A stretch of 64,000 nt of DNA, from NCBI RefSeq assembly GCF_015910445.1, contig NZ_CP048882.1, positions 744,001 through 808,000 of the forward strand, read 5' to 3'. Position numbers and translations under genes: made by a program. Below the pieces are notes generated by a model. It searched no databases, was not told the origin of the DNA, and saw only the letters and a list, made by a program, of their open reading frames with translations. Below are positions 49,200-59,683 of this stretch, in pieces. Each line of letters starts with the position of its first letter. Positions within the stretch are counted from its first letter, which is position 1. Source of the DNA: Streptomyces bathyalis (GTDB lineage: Bacteria > Actinomycetota > Actinomycetes > Streptomycetales > Streptomycetaceae).

Positions 49200-50135
49200 A
49201 TGGGCGCTGGGCACGCTCACGGAGGGCCCGTTCCGGCGGCAGGCGGCACCGCGTCCGCCGCGTACCGGAAGCGGCTGCGGGTCGCGCTGTTCATCACGCT
49301 GACCGTCCTGGTCACACAGATCGTCGGCGGGCTGCTCGCCGATTCGCTCGCCCTGCTCGCGGACGCCGGGCACGTGGCGACGGACGCGCTCGGGCTCGGC
49401 ATGGCGCTGCTGGCGATCCACTTCGCCAACAGGCCTTCGAGCGAGCGGCGCACCTTCGGCTTCGCGCGCGCCGAGATCCTCGCCGCGCTCGCCAACTGCC
49501 TTCTGCTGCTGGGTGTCGGCGGATACATCCTCTTCGAGTCGGTCGAGCGCTTCATCGAGCCGGCGGGGACCGACGGCGTCCTCACCGCTGTCTTCGGCGG
49601 CATCGGCCTCGTGGCGAACGTCGTCTCGCTGTCACTGCTGCTGCGCGGCCAGCGCGAGAGCCTCAACGTGCGCGGTGCGTTCCTGGAGGTGCTGGCCGAC
49701 GCCCTGGGTTCGCTCGCCGTGCTGATCTCCGCCTTGATCGTCGCGACCACGGGATGGCAGGGCGCCGACCCCGCCGCCTCCCTCCTCATCGGCGCGATGA
49801 TCGTCCCCCGCACGCTCAAACTGGCGCGGGAGGCCCTGGACGTGCTGCTGGAGTCGGCTCCGCGGGACGTCGACATGGCCGAGGTGCGCGAGCACATCCT
49901 CGCCGTGAACGGCGTGGTCGGCCTGCACGATCTGCATGTGTGGACGATCACTTCCGGCATGCCGGTGCTCTCGGCCCACGTGGTGGTCACTCAGCAGACG
50001 CTGGACAGCGTGGGGCAGGAGCGCGTGCTGCACGACCTGCAGCTCTGCCTCGGTGACCATTTCGACGTCGCCCACTGCACGTTCCAGCTGGAGCCACGCG
50101 GACATGCGGCCCACGAAGCGAAGTTGTGCCACTGA
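49200..50135 (+). CDS. zitB: Cation-diffusion-facilitator zinc exporter
   Basis: A 311-aa CDF transporter with six helices. The metal site H/D-x3-D pairs are visible: SLALLADAGHVATDALGLG (helix 2, DxxHxxxD) and FLEVLADALGSLAVL (helix 5, second LADxxGS; one His of the usual HxxxD is Glu-Val). The C-terminal cytoplasmic domain (VVGLHDLHVWTITSGMPVLSAHVVV) matches the Zn-binding fold; the N-terminus has a short His-rich GHAHG. Position beside idi matches S. coelicolor zitB (SCO6751) as I recall it, reported as a Zur-activated exporter. ATG at 49200. Confidence 0.88.
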   Translation: MGAGHAHGGPVPAAGGTASAAYRKRLRVALFITLTVLVTQIVGGLLADSLALLADAGHVATDALGLGMALLAIHFANRPSSERRTFGFARAEILAALANCLLLLGVGGYILFESVERFIEPAGTDGVLTAVFGGIGLVANVVSLSLLLRGQRESLNVRGAFLEVLADALGSLAVLISALIVATTGWQGADPAASLLIGAMIVPRTLKLAREALDVLLESAPRDVDMAEVREHILAVNGVVGLHDLHVWTITSGMPVLSAHVVVTQQTLDSVGQERVLHDLQLCLGDHFDVAHCTFQLEPRGHAAHEAKLCH

Positions 50136-50200
50136 TCTACGGCAGACTGGGGCACATTGCCTGCCGGCGGACGACGGACAGCCCCGATAGAAGGATCAAC

Positions 50201-50761
50201 ATGGCGAACAGCGCAGCGGCACCGATCATGCTCGAACTGGTCGACGAGGACGGGACCACGATCGGTACTGCGGAGAAGCTCTCCGCACATGTGGCACCGG
50301 GCCGGCTGCACCGCGCGTTCTCCGTCTTCCTCTTCGACGATGCGGGACGGCTGTTGCTTCAGCGCCGCGCGCTCGGCAAGTACCACTCCCCCGGTGTGTG
50401 GTCCAACACCTGCTGCGGACATCCCTTTCCGGGCGAGTCACCGTTCGCCGCGGCGGCACGGCGCGTGAGCGAGGAGCTGGGGGTGGCACCCTTCCTGCTG
50501 CGTGAGGCCGGCACGGTCCGCTACAACCACCCCGACCCCGACTCGGGTCTGGTGGAGCAGGAGTACAACCACCTCTTCGCGGGTCTTGTGCGCGACGAAC
50601 TGCGCCCCGACGCCGACGAGATCGCCGAGACGGCCTTCGTCACCTCGGGCGAGCTGGACCGGCGTCAGGCCGAAGGGGCGTTCTCCACCTGGTTCATGAC
50701 AGTGCTCGACGCGGCACGTCCCGCGATCGGCGACCTCACGGGAGCGGCGGCCGGCTGGTGA
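50201..50761 (+). CDS. idi: Isopentenyl-diphosphate delta-isomerase, type 1
   Basis: A 186-aa Nudix-fold enzyme. Active-site Cys in WSNTCCGHPFPGES (~68), Glu in the VEQEYNHLFAG segment (~118), and metal His in HRAFSVFLFDDAGR. It interconverts IPP and DMAPP, feeding the hopanoid pathway encoded 13 kb away. ATG at 50201 (MANSAAAPIML) with GAAGGA; upstream in-frame ATG at 50126 lacks a site. Converges with the ATP-binding gene, overlapping it tail-to-tail by 26 nt. Confidence 0.94.
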   Translation: MANSAAAPIMLELVDEDGTTIGTAEKLSAHVAPGRLHRAFSVFLFDDAGRLLLQRRALGKYHSPGVWSNTCCGHPFPGESPFAAAARRVSEELGVAPFLLREAGTVRYNHPDPDSGLVEQEYNHLFAGLVRDELRPDADEIAETAFVTSGELDRRQAEGAFSTWFMTVLDAARPAIGDLTGAAAGW

Positions 50762-51284
50762 CCTCGGGCGGCAGTGCCCCGCTGACAACGGGGATCGGCA
50801 GAGCGGCCCAGATCACCTTTCCTCCGGTTCCGGTCTGTTCGACGTCGCACACGCCGCCCGCCTCCGACGTGATCACCTTCACCAGGAGCAGGCCCCTGCC
50901 TCCGATGTGTTCCTGATCGGGGTCGGCGTCCAGGGCCTTGGGTCTGTAGGGGTGGCTGTCCTCCACGGCGATGCGCAGCCACCCGTTCCGCAGGCCCACC
51001 TCCACTCCGATCTCGGGTGACAGCAGCGCCGCGTGCCGTACTGCGTTCGAGGCCAGCTCGGAGAGGATCAGCAGCAGGTTCTGCAGGACCTCGTCCGGCA
51101 CGGCGCCCTGGCGCCGGATGAGATCGCGTACGGCGTGCCGCAGTTGCGGCACGGAGGAGTCCAGCGCAGGGGCCGTGAACCGCCAGTTCCCCTCACGGAC
51201 CGGCGCTTCTGCCCGTTCCTGCACCGGCAGGGCGACCGGGGACACTCCGCCCGCTCCGGGCCCGATGCCCCCGCGGTTCTCCAT
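50736..51284 (-). CDS. ATP-binding protein, anti-sigma-factor-like HATPase_c_2
   Basis: A 182-aa protein with N-box LILSELASNAVRHAALLS (~72), G1 VEDSHPYRPK (~115) and GGRGLLLVKVI (G2, ~138), i.e. an RsbW/SpoIIAB fold. The first ~45 residues are low-complexity. Serine-kinase/anti-sigma function is the family expectation. ATG at 51284. A direct-repeat cluster (51307-51348) lies immediately upstream in the 223-bp divergent region. Its 3' end overlaps idi. Confidence 0.87.
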   Translation of the reverse strand: MENRGGIGPGAGGVSPVALPVQERAEAPVREGNWRFTAPALDSSVPQLRHAVRDLIRRQGAVPDEVLQNLLLILSELASNAVRHAALLSPEIGVEVGLRNGWLRIAVEDSHPYRPKALDADPDQEHIGGRGLLLVKVITSEAGGVCDVEQTGTGGKVIWAALPIPVVSGALPPEVTSRPPLP

Positions 51285-51306
51285 CTCCCGCACCCCCGAT
51301 CCTCTC

Positions 51307-51348
51307 CGAGCGTTCTTGCACGCGAGCGTTCTTGCATACGTACGTGCA
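51307..51348. repeat. Two 14-bp direct repeats and a near-palindrome upstream of the ATPase gene
   Basis: CGAGCGTTCTTGCA at 51307-51320 and 51323-51336 (period 16), running into the near-palindrome TGCATACGTACGTGCA (51333-51348). It begins 22 bp before the ATPase start, where a regulator of that gene would bind. Confidence 0.5.
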
Positions 51349-51507
51349 TAGAGTGTTGGTATGCCGGAGGCCAAGTCCTGCCCACTGACCGCAAGTCGGC
51401 ACTTATCGATGGCAATTGACAGAAGACTTACGTGCGGGACGGCTCTGTGACAGAGCTTGCATCCATGCTCCGGCAGTCGCAGGCCACCGCCCGGCTACGA
51501 TCCGTGC

Positions 51508-52407
51508 ATGGAGCGAGCACGACCCGCGCAGCAAGGACAAGCGGCCCCGCAGACACCCCCGACCCCTCAGGCACAGCAATCGCAGGGGGCGCAGCAGGCA
51601 CAGCCCACGCTGCTCACCGAGTACGCGGACGGCGTGGCCACCCTCGTCCTCCACAACCCCGCCAAACGCAACGCGATGACCGAGGCGATGTGGCGCGAGC
51701 TGCCAGGGGTGCTCTCGGCCCTCGCCGACGACGCGTCCGTGCGTGTCCTCGTCGTCACGGGCGCGGAGAACACCTTCTGCGCGGGCGCCGACATCTCAAC
51801 GCTGCGTGATTCCGTGGAGTCCTCGCAGGGACTCGCCGTGGCTGCCGAGGAGGCACTGAGCGCTTTCCCCAAGCCGACACTGGCCGCCGTGCGCGGCCAC
51901 TGCGTGGGAGGCGGCGCCCAGCTCGCTGCGGCGTGCGATCTGCGGTTCGCGGCGCAGGGTTCGCTGTTCGGCGTCACCCCGGCGAAGCTCGGCATCGTCT
52001 ATCCGGCGTCGTCCACACAGCGCCTCGTCCGGCTCGTGGGGCCTGCGACGGCCAAGTACCTGCTCTTCTCAGGCGAGTTGATCGACGCGGACCGTGCGCT
52101 GCGCAGCGGGTTCGTGGACGAAGTGCACCCGCAGGACAGCCTGGACGAGCGGGTCAGCGCCTTCACGCGCACGCTCGTGGAGCGCTCGCAGCTGACGCAG
52201 GCGGCCGCGAAGGAGTTCACGCGGGACACGGTGGACGCGTCCCGTACGGAGTACTGGCGGCGGGTGGCCGCGGAGAGCGGCGAAGCGGCCGAGGGTGCCG
52301 CCGCGTTCATGGAGCGGCGCTCCCCGCGCTTCCGCTGGACGCCGGGCCCGGCAGGTCCGGCAGGTCCGGCAGACCAGGAGGATCCGGAAGGCCCTGATGA
52401 CCCGTAG
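51508..52407 (+). CDS. Enoyl-CoA hydratase/isomerase-family protein (crotonase)
   Basis: A 299-aa crotonase. Oxyanion-hole segments AENTFCAGADIS (~90) and VGGGAQLAAACDLRFA (~137) are intact. The hydratase Glu pair is missing: the first is Ala in TPAKLGIVYPASSTQRL (normally P-E-x-x-L-G), and the second falls in AKYLLFSGE. It may be an isomerase, decarboxylase or hydrolase of an acyl-CoA. A Gln/Pro-rich head (~1-35) and a Gly/Pro/Asp tail flank the fold. Start ATG 51508; an ATG at 51457 would add 17 residues. No clear operon partner. Confidence 0.85.
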   Translation: MERARPAQQGQAAPQTPPTPQAQQSQGAQQAQPTLLTEYADGVATLVLHNPAKRNAMTEAMWRELPGVLSALADDASVRVLVVTGAENTFCAGADISTLRDSVESSQGLAVAAEEALSAFPKPTLAAVRGHCVGGGAQLAAACDLRFAAQGSLFGVTPAKLGIVYPASSTQRLVRLVGPATAKYLLFSGELIDADRALRSGFVDEVHPQDSLDERVSAFTRTLVERSQLTQAAAKEFTRDTVDASRTEYWRRVAAESGEAAEGAAAFMERRSPRFRWTPGPAGPAGPADQEDPEGPDDP

Positions 52408-52481
52408 TGCCGGGGCCGGGACTCTCCGTCCTGGTTGTCGGCACTGCCCGGCTGCCGCGGGGAGGACCCGGGACAGGACAC

Positions 52482-52495
52482 TTACCTATCGGTAA
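52482..52495. promoter_or_regulatory. Palindromic operator at the SCO6745-family gene start
   Basis: TTACCTATCGGTAA: TTACC/GGTAA arms around 4 nt, 9 bp before the ATG at 52505. Near enough to overlap the transcription start or RBS. TTACC-N4-GGTAA sites are common for TetR regulators. Confidence 0.6.
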
Positions 52496-52504
52496 CGTGT
52501 GGTC

Positions 52505-53365
52505 ATGACGTCTCTCCCGGAACGCGCCGCCCGCCGGTGCCACAACATGCTCAACCCACTCCACTCGGCCATCTACTTCTCCCCCACGCTGGCCAAGGAG
52601 CTCGCCCCGTACGGCATCGAGGACACCGGCGCCGTCTACCTCGCGGGACGTGCCGCGCCTCTCGGTGCGGTGAGCGCCGGCACGGTCACGGCCACCTTCT
52701 ACAACTTCAGCCACGCCCTCGTCACGCGCTTCGTGCCGGCCGTGTGGGAGTCCGCCTCCCCCGCGACGGTGCTCGCCGCGCGGCTGCGCGCCGTCGATGC
52801 GATGCTGCGCGAGCTGCTCGGCGAAGAGGTCATCTCCTCCCCGGAGATGAGCGAGGCCGCACAGCTCGCGCTGAAGGCCACCGAGGCGTGCACGCGCCCG
52901 GGCCGTCCCCTCTGCGCCGCCAACGCCGAACTCCCCGTGCCGGAAGCACCGCACCTGGCCTACTGGCACGCCGCGACCGTGCTGCGCGAACACCGCGGTG
53001 ACGCACACATAGCCGTGCTGCTCTCGGCGGGTCTGGATCCGCTGGAGGCCCTCGTCAGTCACACGGCCAGCGGTCGCGGCATGGCGCCCAAGTGGGTCCT
53101 GGGGACCCGCGGTTACAACCAGCAGGACTGGACGGCGGCCCAGGAGCGGCTGCGGGAGCGGGGCCTGCTGGACGCCGAGGGCGAACTCACCGAGGAGGGC
53201 ACCTCCCTCCGCAAGGAGATGGAGTACAGCACCGACCGCATGGACAGGGCTCCCTACGAACACCTTGGTGAGGCAGGCGTGGCGCGGCTCACCGAACTGG
53301 CGGGAGGCTTCGCCGCGTCGGCCGCGAACGCGGGCGCGTTCCCTGCCGACCTGTTCAGCAAGTGA
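52505..53365 (+). CDS. SCO6745-family protein
   Basis: A 286-aa helical protein with conserved blocks RCHNMLNPLHSAIYFSPTLAKEL (~11), AYLAGRAAPLGAVSAGTVTATFYNFSHALV (~45), AYWHAATVLREHRGDAHIAVLLSAGLDPLEALV, and a winged-helix-like C-terminus (TAAQERLRERGLLDAEGELTEEGTSLRKEME). The family is annotated after the S. coelicolor locus SCO6745 and has no known function; a ligand-binding N-terminus with HTH-like C-terminus suggests regulation. ATG at 52505; GTG 52499 adds two residues. The palindrome right before it suggests tight control. Confidence 0.8.
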   Translation: MTSLPERAARRCHNMLNPLHSAIYFSPTLAKELAPYGIEDTGAVYLAGRAAPLGAVSAGTVTATFYNFSHALVTRFVPAVWESASPATVLAARLRAVDAMLRELLGEEVISSPEMSEAAQLALKATEACTRPGRPLCAANAELPVPEAPHLAYWHAATVLREHRGDAHIAVLLSAGLDPLEALVSHTASGRGMAPKWVLGTRGYNQQDWTAAQERLRERGLLDAEGELTEEGTSLRKEMEYSTDRMDRAPYEHLGEAGVARLTELAGGFAASAANAGAFPADLFSK

Positions 53366-53462
53366 CACAGGCCAAGTGACAAGGGATAAGGGCCGGTTGG
53401 CCGCGACGGGCCCCCTGCGGTGACCTGAGTTTGCGTCCGGCGCACGGGGCTACCCGGCTTGC

Positions 53463-53588
53463 ATGTTCCGAGCAATCGCAGACGCACTCCGCATGGTCGG
53501 AGGTGCCATCGCGACCGTGGTGACCCTGCCCTTCCGCCTGGTGGCCCGCCTCTTCGGCGGCGCATCGAGGGCGGGCCGCAGGGTCTGA
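53463..53588 (+). CDS. LPFR-motif small protein
   Basis: A 41-aa basic amphipathic peptide, MFRAIADALRMVGGAIATV followed by VTLPFRLVARLFGGASRAGRRV. The central VTLPFR...ARLFGGASR motif matches the tiny streptomycete proteins named for LPFR as I recall them. The hydrophobic stretch (~11-31) with a basic C-terminus could insert at a membrane. No strong SD is visible (GGGGCTACC). A stem-loop at 53631-53670 follows. Too short for usual gene finders. Confidence 0.65.
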   Translation: MFRAIADALRMVGGAIATVVTLPFRLVARLFGGASRAGRRV

Positions 53589-53630
53589 ACCCCCGTATCA
53601 CCTGACAGGACAACGGGAGACGGCACAACG

Positions 53631-53670
53631 ACCGGGCCCGCGTGCGGAGTTTTCCGTACGCGGGCCCGGT
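53631..53670. terminator. Terminator hairpin between LPFR gene and tex
   Basis: A 17-bp stem (one G-T pair) with AGTTTT loop: ACCGGGCCCGCGTGCGG / CCGTACGCGGGCCCGGT. Confidence 0.75.
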
Positions 53671-53752
53671 CCGTACCCCCGCCTGGTGGTGCCACCTGCC
53701 ACAATGCAGGCTCACCGGGGACACCCAGCACCAAGAAGGCGGACCAACCATC

Positions 53753-56194
<2,442 letters not shown>

Positions 56195-56200
56195 GCGCAC

Positions 56201-56235
56201 ACGGCCGGGCCGTTCCAAGGGAGTGGCCCGGCCGT
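56201..56235. terminator. Terminator hairpin after tex
   Basis: An 11-bp stem ACGGCCGGGCC / GGCCCGGCCGT with a 13-nt loop, 7 nt after the tex stop. Confidence 0.8.
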
Positions 56236-56401
56236 CGCATGCGCGGAGCGCCGACCGAGGCGGGTCCGGCTGACCGGTGGGACCGTGCCTCGCACCTCGC
56301 AGACGCCCCGACCCCTCTCTGCAGCGCCCACTGGCTCTTCCCCCGCTCCCGCGCCGGCGAGCCCATGACGCCTCACAGCCCTCGGCGCCAGCCTTCGTGT
56401 C

Positions 56402-56578
56402 GCTGACGTCGCGCCCCAGCACGCACGCCAAGCAGCTCTGCGTCACCTTTTGACGCACGCAGCCGCCCGCCCTGTGATCGCGAAGTCCCTCGGCTACTGC
56501 GACGTGACCACGACGAACGTTGCCGCCGAGCCCGGCTCCTCCTGGGCCCGGCATGCCCCCGGCGACCACATGCGGTGA
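56402..56578 (+). pseudogene. Probable C-terminal relic of an integrase-type gene
   Basis: The frame ARQAALRHLLTHAAARPVIA then KSLGYCDVTTTNVAAEPGSS and WARHAPGDHMR, ending at TGA 56576-56578, resembles the C-terminal tail (x-A-x-A-L-G-Y-H-x-x-T-T-x-x-x-x-E-A-G-x-x-W-x-R-Y-A-P-G-D-H) I recall from streptomycete site-specific recombinase proteins. No start codon with SD and a stop just upstream (56366), so it is a fragment. It sits between the tex terminator and the APH-type gene. The family call is from memory and moderately certain. Confidence 0.45.
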
Positions 56579-56588
56579 CACCTTCCGT

Positions 56589-57587
56589 TTAGCGGACAAG
56601 CCACCGACGTGCTTGCTCCAAACGCTCCTCGTTGCCCGCGCGGTCCGCGACGCCGGTCAGGTCGTCGCGCAAGATCCGCCCGGCGTAGAACAAGGTGTTG
56701 ATGGCGTACCGGAAGTCCAGCAGCGGAAGCAAGGCTTGGCCGACTTCGTCAGGAGGGAGCGCCCCGTGCTCAAGGTATGCCCGGATCAGGGGACGGGCAG
56801 CGTCTGGGCCGCCCGCGTCCATCACAACCGTGGCCAAGTCGTACATCCGGGCCCAGGGACTCGAGGCGCCCCAGTCGATGAGACCGCACAGGCCGGTGTC
56901 AGGATCGAGCCGGAAGTGTTCGGGAGCCGGGTCGCCGTGAACGGGGCCCCACGTCAGCGTCTCCGGACGGAGGCGGCGCAGCCGCGTGACAACCCTTTCG
57001 ACCGCGGGCCGAATCCACGGACGCGCATGAAGGACGGCAGTGTCTTCGATTCCGGCTAGAAGGTCGAAACGCGACCACGCCTGGTCCTCGGTGACTGGCT
57101 CGGTGCCGAGCGCCTGGTGCGCGCGGGCGAGGGTGACGCCCATGAGCGCCATGTCGCCCTCGTTGCGATCGTTCAACTCCCTTCCCGGAACCCATCGCAA
57201 CAGCGCCAACTCGTGACCGACGATACCGACCGTCCGTCGGCCGTCCTTCGACCTCACCGGCGCACCGCAAGGGATGCCGGTCTCCTCGACACGTGAGGCC
57301 AGTTCCAGTCCGTAGCGGAACTGCTCTGCGGGCGGTCCGTCAGGGACGGCCTTCGCCGCCCACTCGTCACCGTGGCACTTCACGTGCCAGGTCGCGGAGT
57401 TCATGCCTCCCATGAGAGGAGTGACCTCGGCGTTGCCAAGGTCCCAGTGGAGGGACAGGGCGGCAGTGATCGTTTCACTGTGGGGTACTGCGGGGTGCTT
57501 GGTGCCCGACGAGGCAGGCGAGGTGACGTCCGAGCCAGTGCGGTCACCGGCCGCAGGACATGGGGATGGCGTGGTGCGGTGCGTCAT
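56589..57587 (-). CDS. Aminoglycoside phosphotransferase (APH)-family kinase-like protein
   Basis: A 332-aa protein with the eukaryotic-like kinase fold. N-terminal lobe with GGMNSATWHV and the Lys in EWAAKAVPDG (~75). Catalytic loop VHGDPAPEHFRLD (Asp; the usual Asn is His) and metal segment LIDWGASSPWARMYDLATVV. The unusual Asn-to-His change leaves the nucleophile-orienting position uncertain, so phosphotransfer should be tested. ATG at 57587 with GGAGA. 11 bp after an integrase-like relic and downstream of an ABC-F gene on the same strand. It could act on an aminoglycoside, choline or homoserine. Confidence 0.82.
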   Translation of the reverse strand: MTHRTTPSPCPAAGDRTGSDVTSPASSGTKHPAVPHSETITAALSLHWDLGNAEVTPLMGGMNSATWHVKCHGDEWAAKAVPDGPPAEQFRYGLELASRVEETGIPCGAPVRSKDGRRTVGIVGHELALLRWVPGRELNDRNEGDMALMGVTLARAHQALGTEPVTEDQAWSRFDLLAGIEDTAVLHARPWIRPAVERVVTRLRRLRPETLTWGPVHGDPAPEHFRLDPDTGLCGLIDWGASSPWARMYDLATVVMDAGGPDAARPLIRAYLEHGALPPDEVGQALLPLLDFRYAINTLFYAGRILRDDLTGVADRAGNEERLEQARRWLVR

Positions 57588-57933
57588 GGGTGAGCGTCTC
57601 CAGGAACAACGAAGGAACCGCCCGATACGGCGGCTTGATTCGACCTCGTGGACGGCGCGGCACTGCGCCGCTGGAGACTCATCGCACGCGCCAGACACTA
57701 CCGGCATGGTCGACGCATCGACCACGGAGTATCGGTCCAAGGCTCCATTCGGGCGGAAAGGAACGATCACCCCGACCGCGCCAAGTGATCACCCTGCTCC
57801 TTCGGTCGGGCATTGGCGACATAGGAAAACGCGAGCACACCAGTAACCCGAGCCGGTCCGAGGCCGGATCGGGCCTCACGGCGAAAGGTGAGTTGACGGC
57901 TCATCAGCGGAGAGAGCGACGCGCTGCGAAGAC
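57588..57933. other. 346-bp gap between ABC-F and APH-like genes
   Basis: Both neighbours read leftward. No gene is recognised. Slightly lower GC than its surroundings near 57720-57900, with no definite promoter. Confidence 0.5.
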
Positions 57934-59586
57934 CTACTGCGGGCGCTGGACTTCCCGCACAGCGCCGCCGGACACCTCGATGTGCCGCGTCGTATGAACG
58001 GCGTCCAGCATGCGGCGGTCGTGAGTGACGAGCAGCAGCGTGCCCTCATAGGAGGCCAGCGCCGATTCCAGCTGCTCGATGGCCGCCAGGTCGAGATGGT
58101 TCGTCGGCTCGTCCAGCACCAGCAGGTTCACGCCGCGCCCCTGAAGCAGCGCCAGCGCCGCCCGGGTCCGCTCGCCGGGTGAGAGGGTCACCGCGGGGCG
58201 CAGCACATGGCGCGCCGAGAGCCCGAACTTCGCGAGCAGCGTGCGTACTTCCTCGGGTTCCGATCCCGCGGCATCGCGGAAGGCGTCCAGCAGGCTCTCC
58301 TCCCCGTGGAAGAGGCGGCGTGCCTGGTCGACCTCGCCGACGACGACGCCGGAGCCCGAAGAGGCGCTCCCTGCGGCGAGTTGGGTCCTGCCGAGCAGCG
58401 CGGCGAGCAGCGTCGACTTGCCGGCGCCGTTGGGTCCGGTGACGGCGACGCGGTCGCGCCAGTCGATCTGGAGGTCGACGGGTCCCAACACGAAGTCTCC
58501 GCGGCGCACTTGGGCGCCCCGGAGGGTGGCGACCACGGATCCGGAGCGCGGTGCGGCGGCAATCTCCATGCGCAGCTGCCACTCCTTGCGCGGCTCCTCC
58601 ACGGCCTCGGCGTCGAGGCGTTCGATCATCCGGTCCGTCTGCCGTGCCTTGGAGGCCTGTTTCTCCGTCGCCTCGATGCGGGCGTTGCGCAACGTCTTGT
58701 CGTTGTCGGGCATCTTCCGGCGGGCGTTGCGCACGCCCTTGTCCATCCAGCCGCGCTGCTGCCGCGCACGGGCCTCCAGTCCGGCACGGGTCCGTGCGAA
58801 CTCCTCGTACTCCTCGCGTGCGTGCCTGCGTGCGCGTGCGCGCTCCTCCAGGTAGCTGTCGTATCCGCCGCCGTACTGGCGCACGAGCTGCTGGACCAGG
58901 TCGAGTTCGAGGACGCTGTCGACGGTCCGGGAGAGGAATTCCCGGTCGTGGCTGACGAGCACCGTGGCGGCGCGCAGGCCGTTGACGAAGGTCTCCAGGA
59001 TGTCGAGGCCGTCCATGTCGAGGTCGTTCGTGGGCTCGTCGAGCAGGAAGACGTCGTAGCGGCTGAGCAGCAGGGACGCCAGAGAGGTACGGGCGGCCTG
59101 ACCGCCGGAGAGGGTCGTCATCGGACGGTCGAGGGCCACGTCGAGGCCGAGCCGGGCGGTGACTTCCTCCGCCCTTTCACTCAGGTCGGCAGCTCCGAGG
59201 GCCAGCCAGCGTTCCAGTGCGAGGGCGTAGGCGTCCTCGGCTCCGTTGCGGTTCTCCTCAAGGGCGCGCGTGCTCTCGTCCAGCGCCGTCTGGGCCGCTG
59301 CCACGCCGGTGCGGCGTTCGAGGAAGGCGCGGACGCTCTCGCCCGCACGCCGCTCCGGTTCCTGCGGAAGGTGTCCCACGGTCGCCGTCGGCGGGTTGAG
59401 CGACACCTCCCCCTCCTCGGGCCTGACCAGCCCGGCGAGCATGCGCAGCAGGGTGGACTTGCCGGCACCGTTCACCCCGACGAGGCCCACCACTTCTCCG
59501 GGGGCGACGACGAGATCCAGTCCGGAGAAGAGCGAGCGGTCGCCGTGACCGGCCGCGAGTGCCTTGGCGACGAGAGTGGCGGACAT
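57934..59586 (-). CDS. ABC-F family ATPase
   Basis: A 550-aa soluble protein with two ABC cassettes and no membrane helices. First Walker A GVNGAGKST (~37), C-loop LSGGQAART, Walker B VFLLDEPTNDLD. Inter-domain linker ~250-330, long and Arg-rich (RARRHAREEYEEFARTRAGLEARARQQRGWMDK). Second Walker A GPNGAGKST, C-loop LSPGERTRAAL, Walker B LLVLDEPTNHLD. Long-linker ABC-F proteins include antibiotic-resistance ribosome protectors and translation factors; which class cannot be told from sequence by eye. ATG at 59586. Downstream of the helical-repeat gene by 97 bp. Confidence 0.93.
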   Translation of the reverse strand: MSATLVAKALAAGHGDRSLFSGLDLVVAPGEVVGLVGVNGAGKSTLLRMLAGLVRPEEGEVSLNPPTATVGHLPQEPERRAGESVRAFLERRTGVAAAQTALDESTRALEENRNGAEDAYALALERWLALGAADLSERAEEVTARLGLDVALDRPMTTLSGGQAARTSLASLLLSRYDVFLLDEPTNDLDMDGLDILETFVNGLRAATVLVSHDREFLSRTVDSVLELDLVQQLVRQYGGGYDSYLEERARARRHAREEYEEFARTRAGLEARARQQRGWMDKGVRNARRKMPDNDKTLRNARIEATEKQASKARQTDRMIERLDAEAVEEPRKEWQLRMEIAAAPRSGSVVATLRGAQVRRGDFVLGPVDLQIDWRDRVAVTGPNGAGKSTLLAALLGRTQLAAGSASSGSGVVVGEVDQARRLFHGEESLLDAFRDAAGSEPEEVRTLLAKFGLSARHVLRPAVTLSPGERTRAALALLQGRGVNLLVLDEPTNHLDLAAIEQLESALASYEGTLLLVTHDRRMLDAVHTTRHIEVSGGAVREVQRPQ

Positions 59587-59683
59587 GGCCGCCGATGTTA
59601 CGGGCACTTCCGCCGGCGGTCGCGCGCATTTCGGGGTGCGGCGGAAGCATGGCCCGCCGAGGGAGACGGGCCGCCGCGCCGCG

